From Flavimaribacter sp039888615 (GTDB lineage Bacteria; Pseudomonadota; Alphaproteobacteria; Rhizobiales; Rhizobiaceae), in NCBI GenBank assembly GCA_039888615.1, contig JBDQQS010000011.1: a DNA stretch of 64,000 nt; one strand, 5' to 3'. The first letter of the stretch is position 1; each line of letters starts with the position of its first letter. The position numbers were made by a program, and so were the translations under genes. The notes beneath the pieces were generated by a model. That model saw nothing but the letters and a program-made list of their open reading frames with translations. It was not told where the DNA came from and did no database searches. This document shows positions 62,995-64,000 of the stretch, piece by piece.

Positions 62995-64000
62995 TCAATT
63001 TTGAGGTTCGCGACCTTCGAAGGCATCCTGAAGGAGTAGCCGGATGGCTTCGCGTTCGACGGGGCGAGGGTTTTCGTAAGGGTTTTCGACGGCTATGTCG
63101 GCCGCCTTGTCCAGGTCGGCCTCGGACAGGCCGAGATCCATAAGCCGTGTCGGCGCGCCGGTTCTCGTTGCGAGATCGAACAGACCCCGGCCTGGCTTCA
63201 TACCGAAGATGTCCTCAAGCGGTTGAAGCAATTCGGGCACGGCGACGGCGTTGTAGGCGATGGTGTGCGGCAGCATGATCGCATGCGTGTCGGCGTGCGG
63301 CGTGTCGAACATTCCACCGAGCGTGTGGCAGATCTTGTGATGCAGCGCCATGGCGACGCCGCCGAGCACGATCCCGGACAGCCAGGCCGCGTACTGCGCG
63401 AGCTTTCTGGCTTCAGCATCCTGCGGCGTTTCGACGAGCGCGGGCAAGGCCTGTTTGAATGCGCGGATGGATTCGACTGCGAGCAGGCTGATGACCGGGT
63501 TGCGGTTGCTGGCGTAAAGCCCTTCTGCGGAATGGGCGACGGCGTTCAGGCCTGAGGTCACACTCATGGCGACGGGCAGGGATAGGGTCAGATCGACGTC
63601 GTAAATCACCGTCTCCGGCAGGATCGACGGGTCGCGACGGGTCGTCTTCCGCCCGCCTCGCGTTTCACCGAGGATGTCGGTCATTTCAGAACCGGCGTAG
63701 GTGGTGGGAATAACCACCTGATCGACGCCGGTGCGCGTCGCGATCGCCTTTCCGAGACCGGTCGTGGATCCGCCGCCGAGGGATACGACGCAATCCGCGC
63801 CGGATGATCGGAAGGCCTCAAGGGCGGATTCGGTAACGGTGAACGGCGTGTGCATGGCGGCGCCGAAAAACACGCCGGCGCTCAATTTCGCGAGCTTGTC
63901 AGACAGGTCTTGCGCTTGCTCCTCCTGCTGGGGCGTCGACAGAACCAGCGCGCTTTTGCAGCCCAGTCGCTCGATTTCCTCTCCGGTTTTTGCGAGCGAT
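62995..64000 (-). CDS. Maleylacetate reductase, partial (5' end outside window)
   Basis: The frame continues past the right edge. About 335 residues are seen of roughly 350-360. This is an iron-containing alcohol dehydrogenase fold: VSLGGGSTTGLGKAIATRTG (cofactor loop), PTTYAGSEMTDILGET, and metal region MALHHKICHTLGGMFDTPHA. It reduces maleylacetate to 3-oxoadipate. The dioxygenase starts 30 bases after its end on the same strand, so they are an operon. Confidence 0.9.
   Translation of the reverse strand, partial: SLAKTGEEIERLGCKSALVLSTPQQEEQAQDLSDKLAKLSAGVFFGAAMHTPFTVTESALEAFRSSGADCVVSLGGGSTTGLGKAIATRTGVDQVVIPTTYAGSEMTDILGETRGGRKTTRRDPSILPETVIYDVDLTLSLPVAMSVTSGLNAVAHSAEGLYASNRNPVISLLAVESIRAFKQALPALVETPQDAEARKLAQYAAWLSGIVLGGVAMALHHKICHTLGGMFDTPHADTHAIMLPHTIAYNAVAVPELLQPLEDIFGMKPGRGLFDLATRTGAPTRLMDLGLSEADLDKAADIAVENPYENPRPVEREAIRLLLQDAFEGREPQN

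Overview
The window looks like a chromosomal segment of a GC-rich alphaproteobacterium, probably of the rhizobial order (Hyphomicrobiales). The basis is the rhizobial-type gene order Ppx/GppA-rlmE-guaB, the fused NarK1-NarK2 transporter with a divergent NarR-like regulator, the TRAP uptake operon and the group III truncated haemoglobin next to an NsrR-type regulator. The species cannot be named from the sequence alone.

Layout. 1-1.7 kb: insertion-sequence debris (IS630 end, 5'-truncated IS3-family element) that has cut a carboxymuconolactone-decarboxylase-like gene. 1.7-13 kb: respiratory nitrate reduction (narR-like regulator, narK fusion, narGHJI, parvulin) with two FNR-type sites between narR and narK. 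13.3-22 kb: two divergent operons for uptake and breakdown of an acid sugar or its lactone (GntR regulator, two dehydrogenases; TRAP transporter, monooxygenase-fold protein, lactonase-like hydrolase, OtnK kinase, OtnC aldolase), with a palindromic operator between them. 22-27 kb: an IS-rich, partly AT-rich accessory stretch beside a tRNA-Gln gene. It holds a beheaded ABC binding-protein gene, a complete IS3-family element, an unknown/HEPN-like gene pair and a 38-residue membrane-peptide gene.

27-39 kb: core genes (Ppx/GppA, rlmE, guaB, MAPEG, RsmB-type methyltransferase, thioesterase, nucleosidase, guaA). An AraC-MFS cassette is inserted in front of guaA between 40-bp direct repeats, next to a short-repeat array. 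39-43 kb: nitric-oxide response genes (nsrR-like, DUF6522, truncated haemoglobin, nnrS, nnrU). 43.6-60.8 kb: an amidase, then a dense metal-homeostasis region: ZIP transporter, histidine-rich protein, SmtB-type repressor, Zur, three COG0523 GTPases, and a set of paralogues of metal-dependent enzymes (FolE, HisI, RibD-like deaminase, dihydroorotase, ThrS). Palindromes related to ATGTTATAACAT lie in four promoter regions of this set. 60.8-64 kb: an FAD oxidoreductase, then hydroxyquinol dioxygenase and maleylacetate reductase (running off the edge) of a resorcinol/hydroxyquinol pathway.

The most interesting part is the zinc region. HisI and dihydroorotase paralogues each have one expected metal ligand replaced, whereas FolE and ThrS keep theirs, and a deletion appears to have joined a flavoprotein gene to a headless thrS. 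Whether this is a zinc-sparing backup set, a pathway of its own, or both, cannot be settled from sequence alone.
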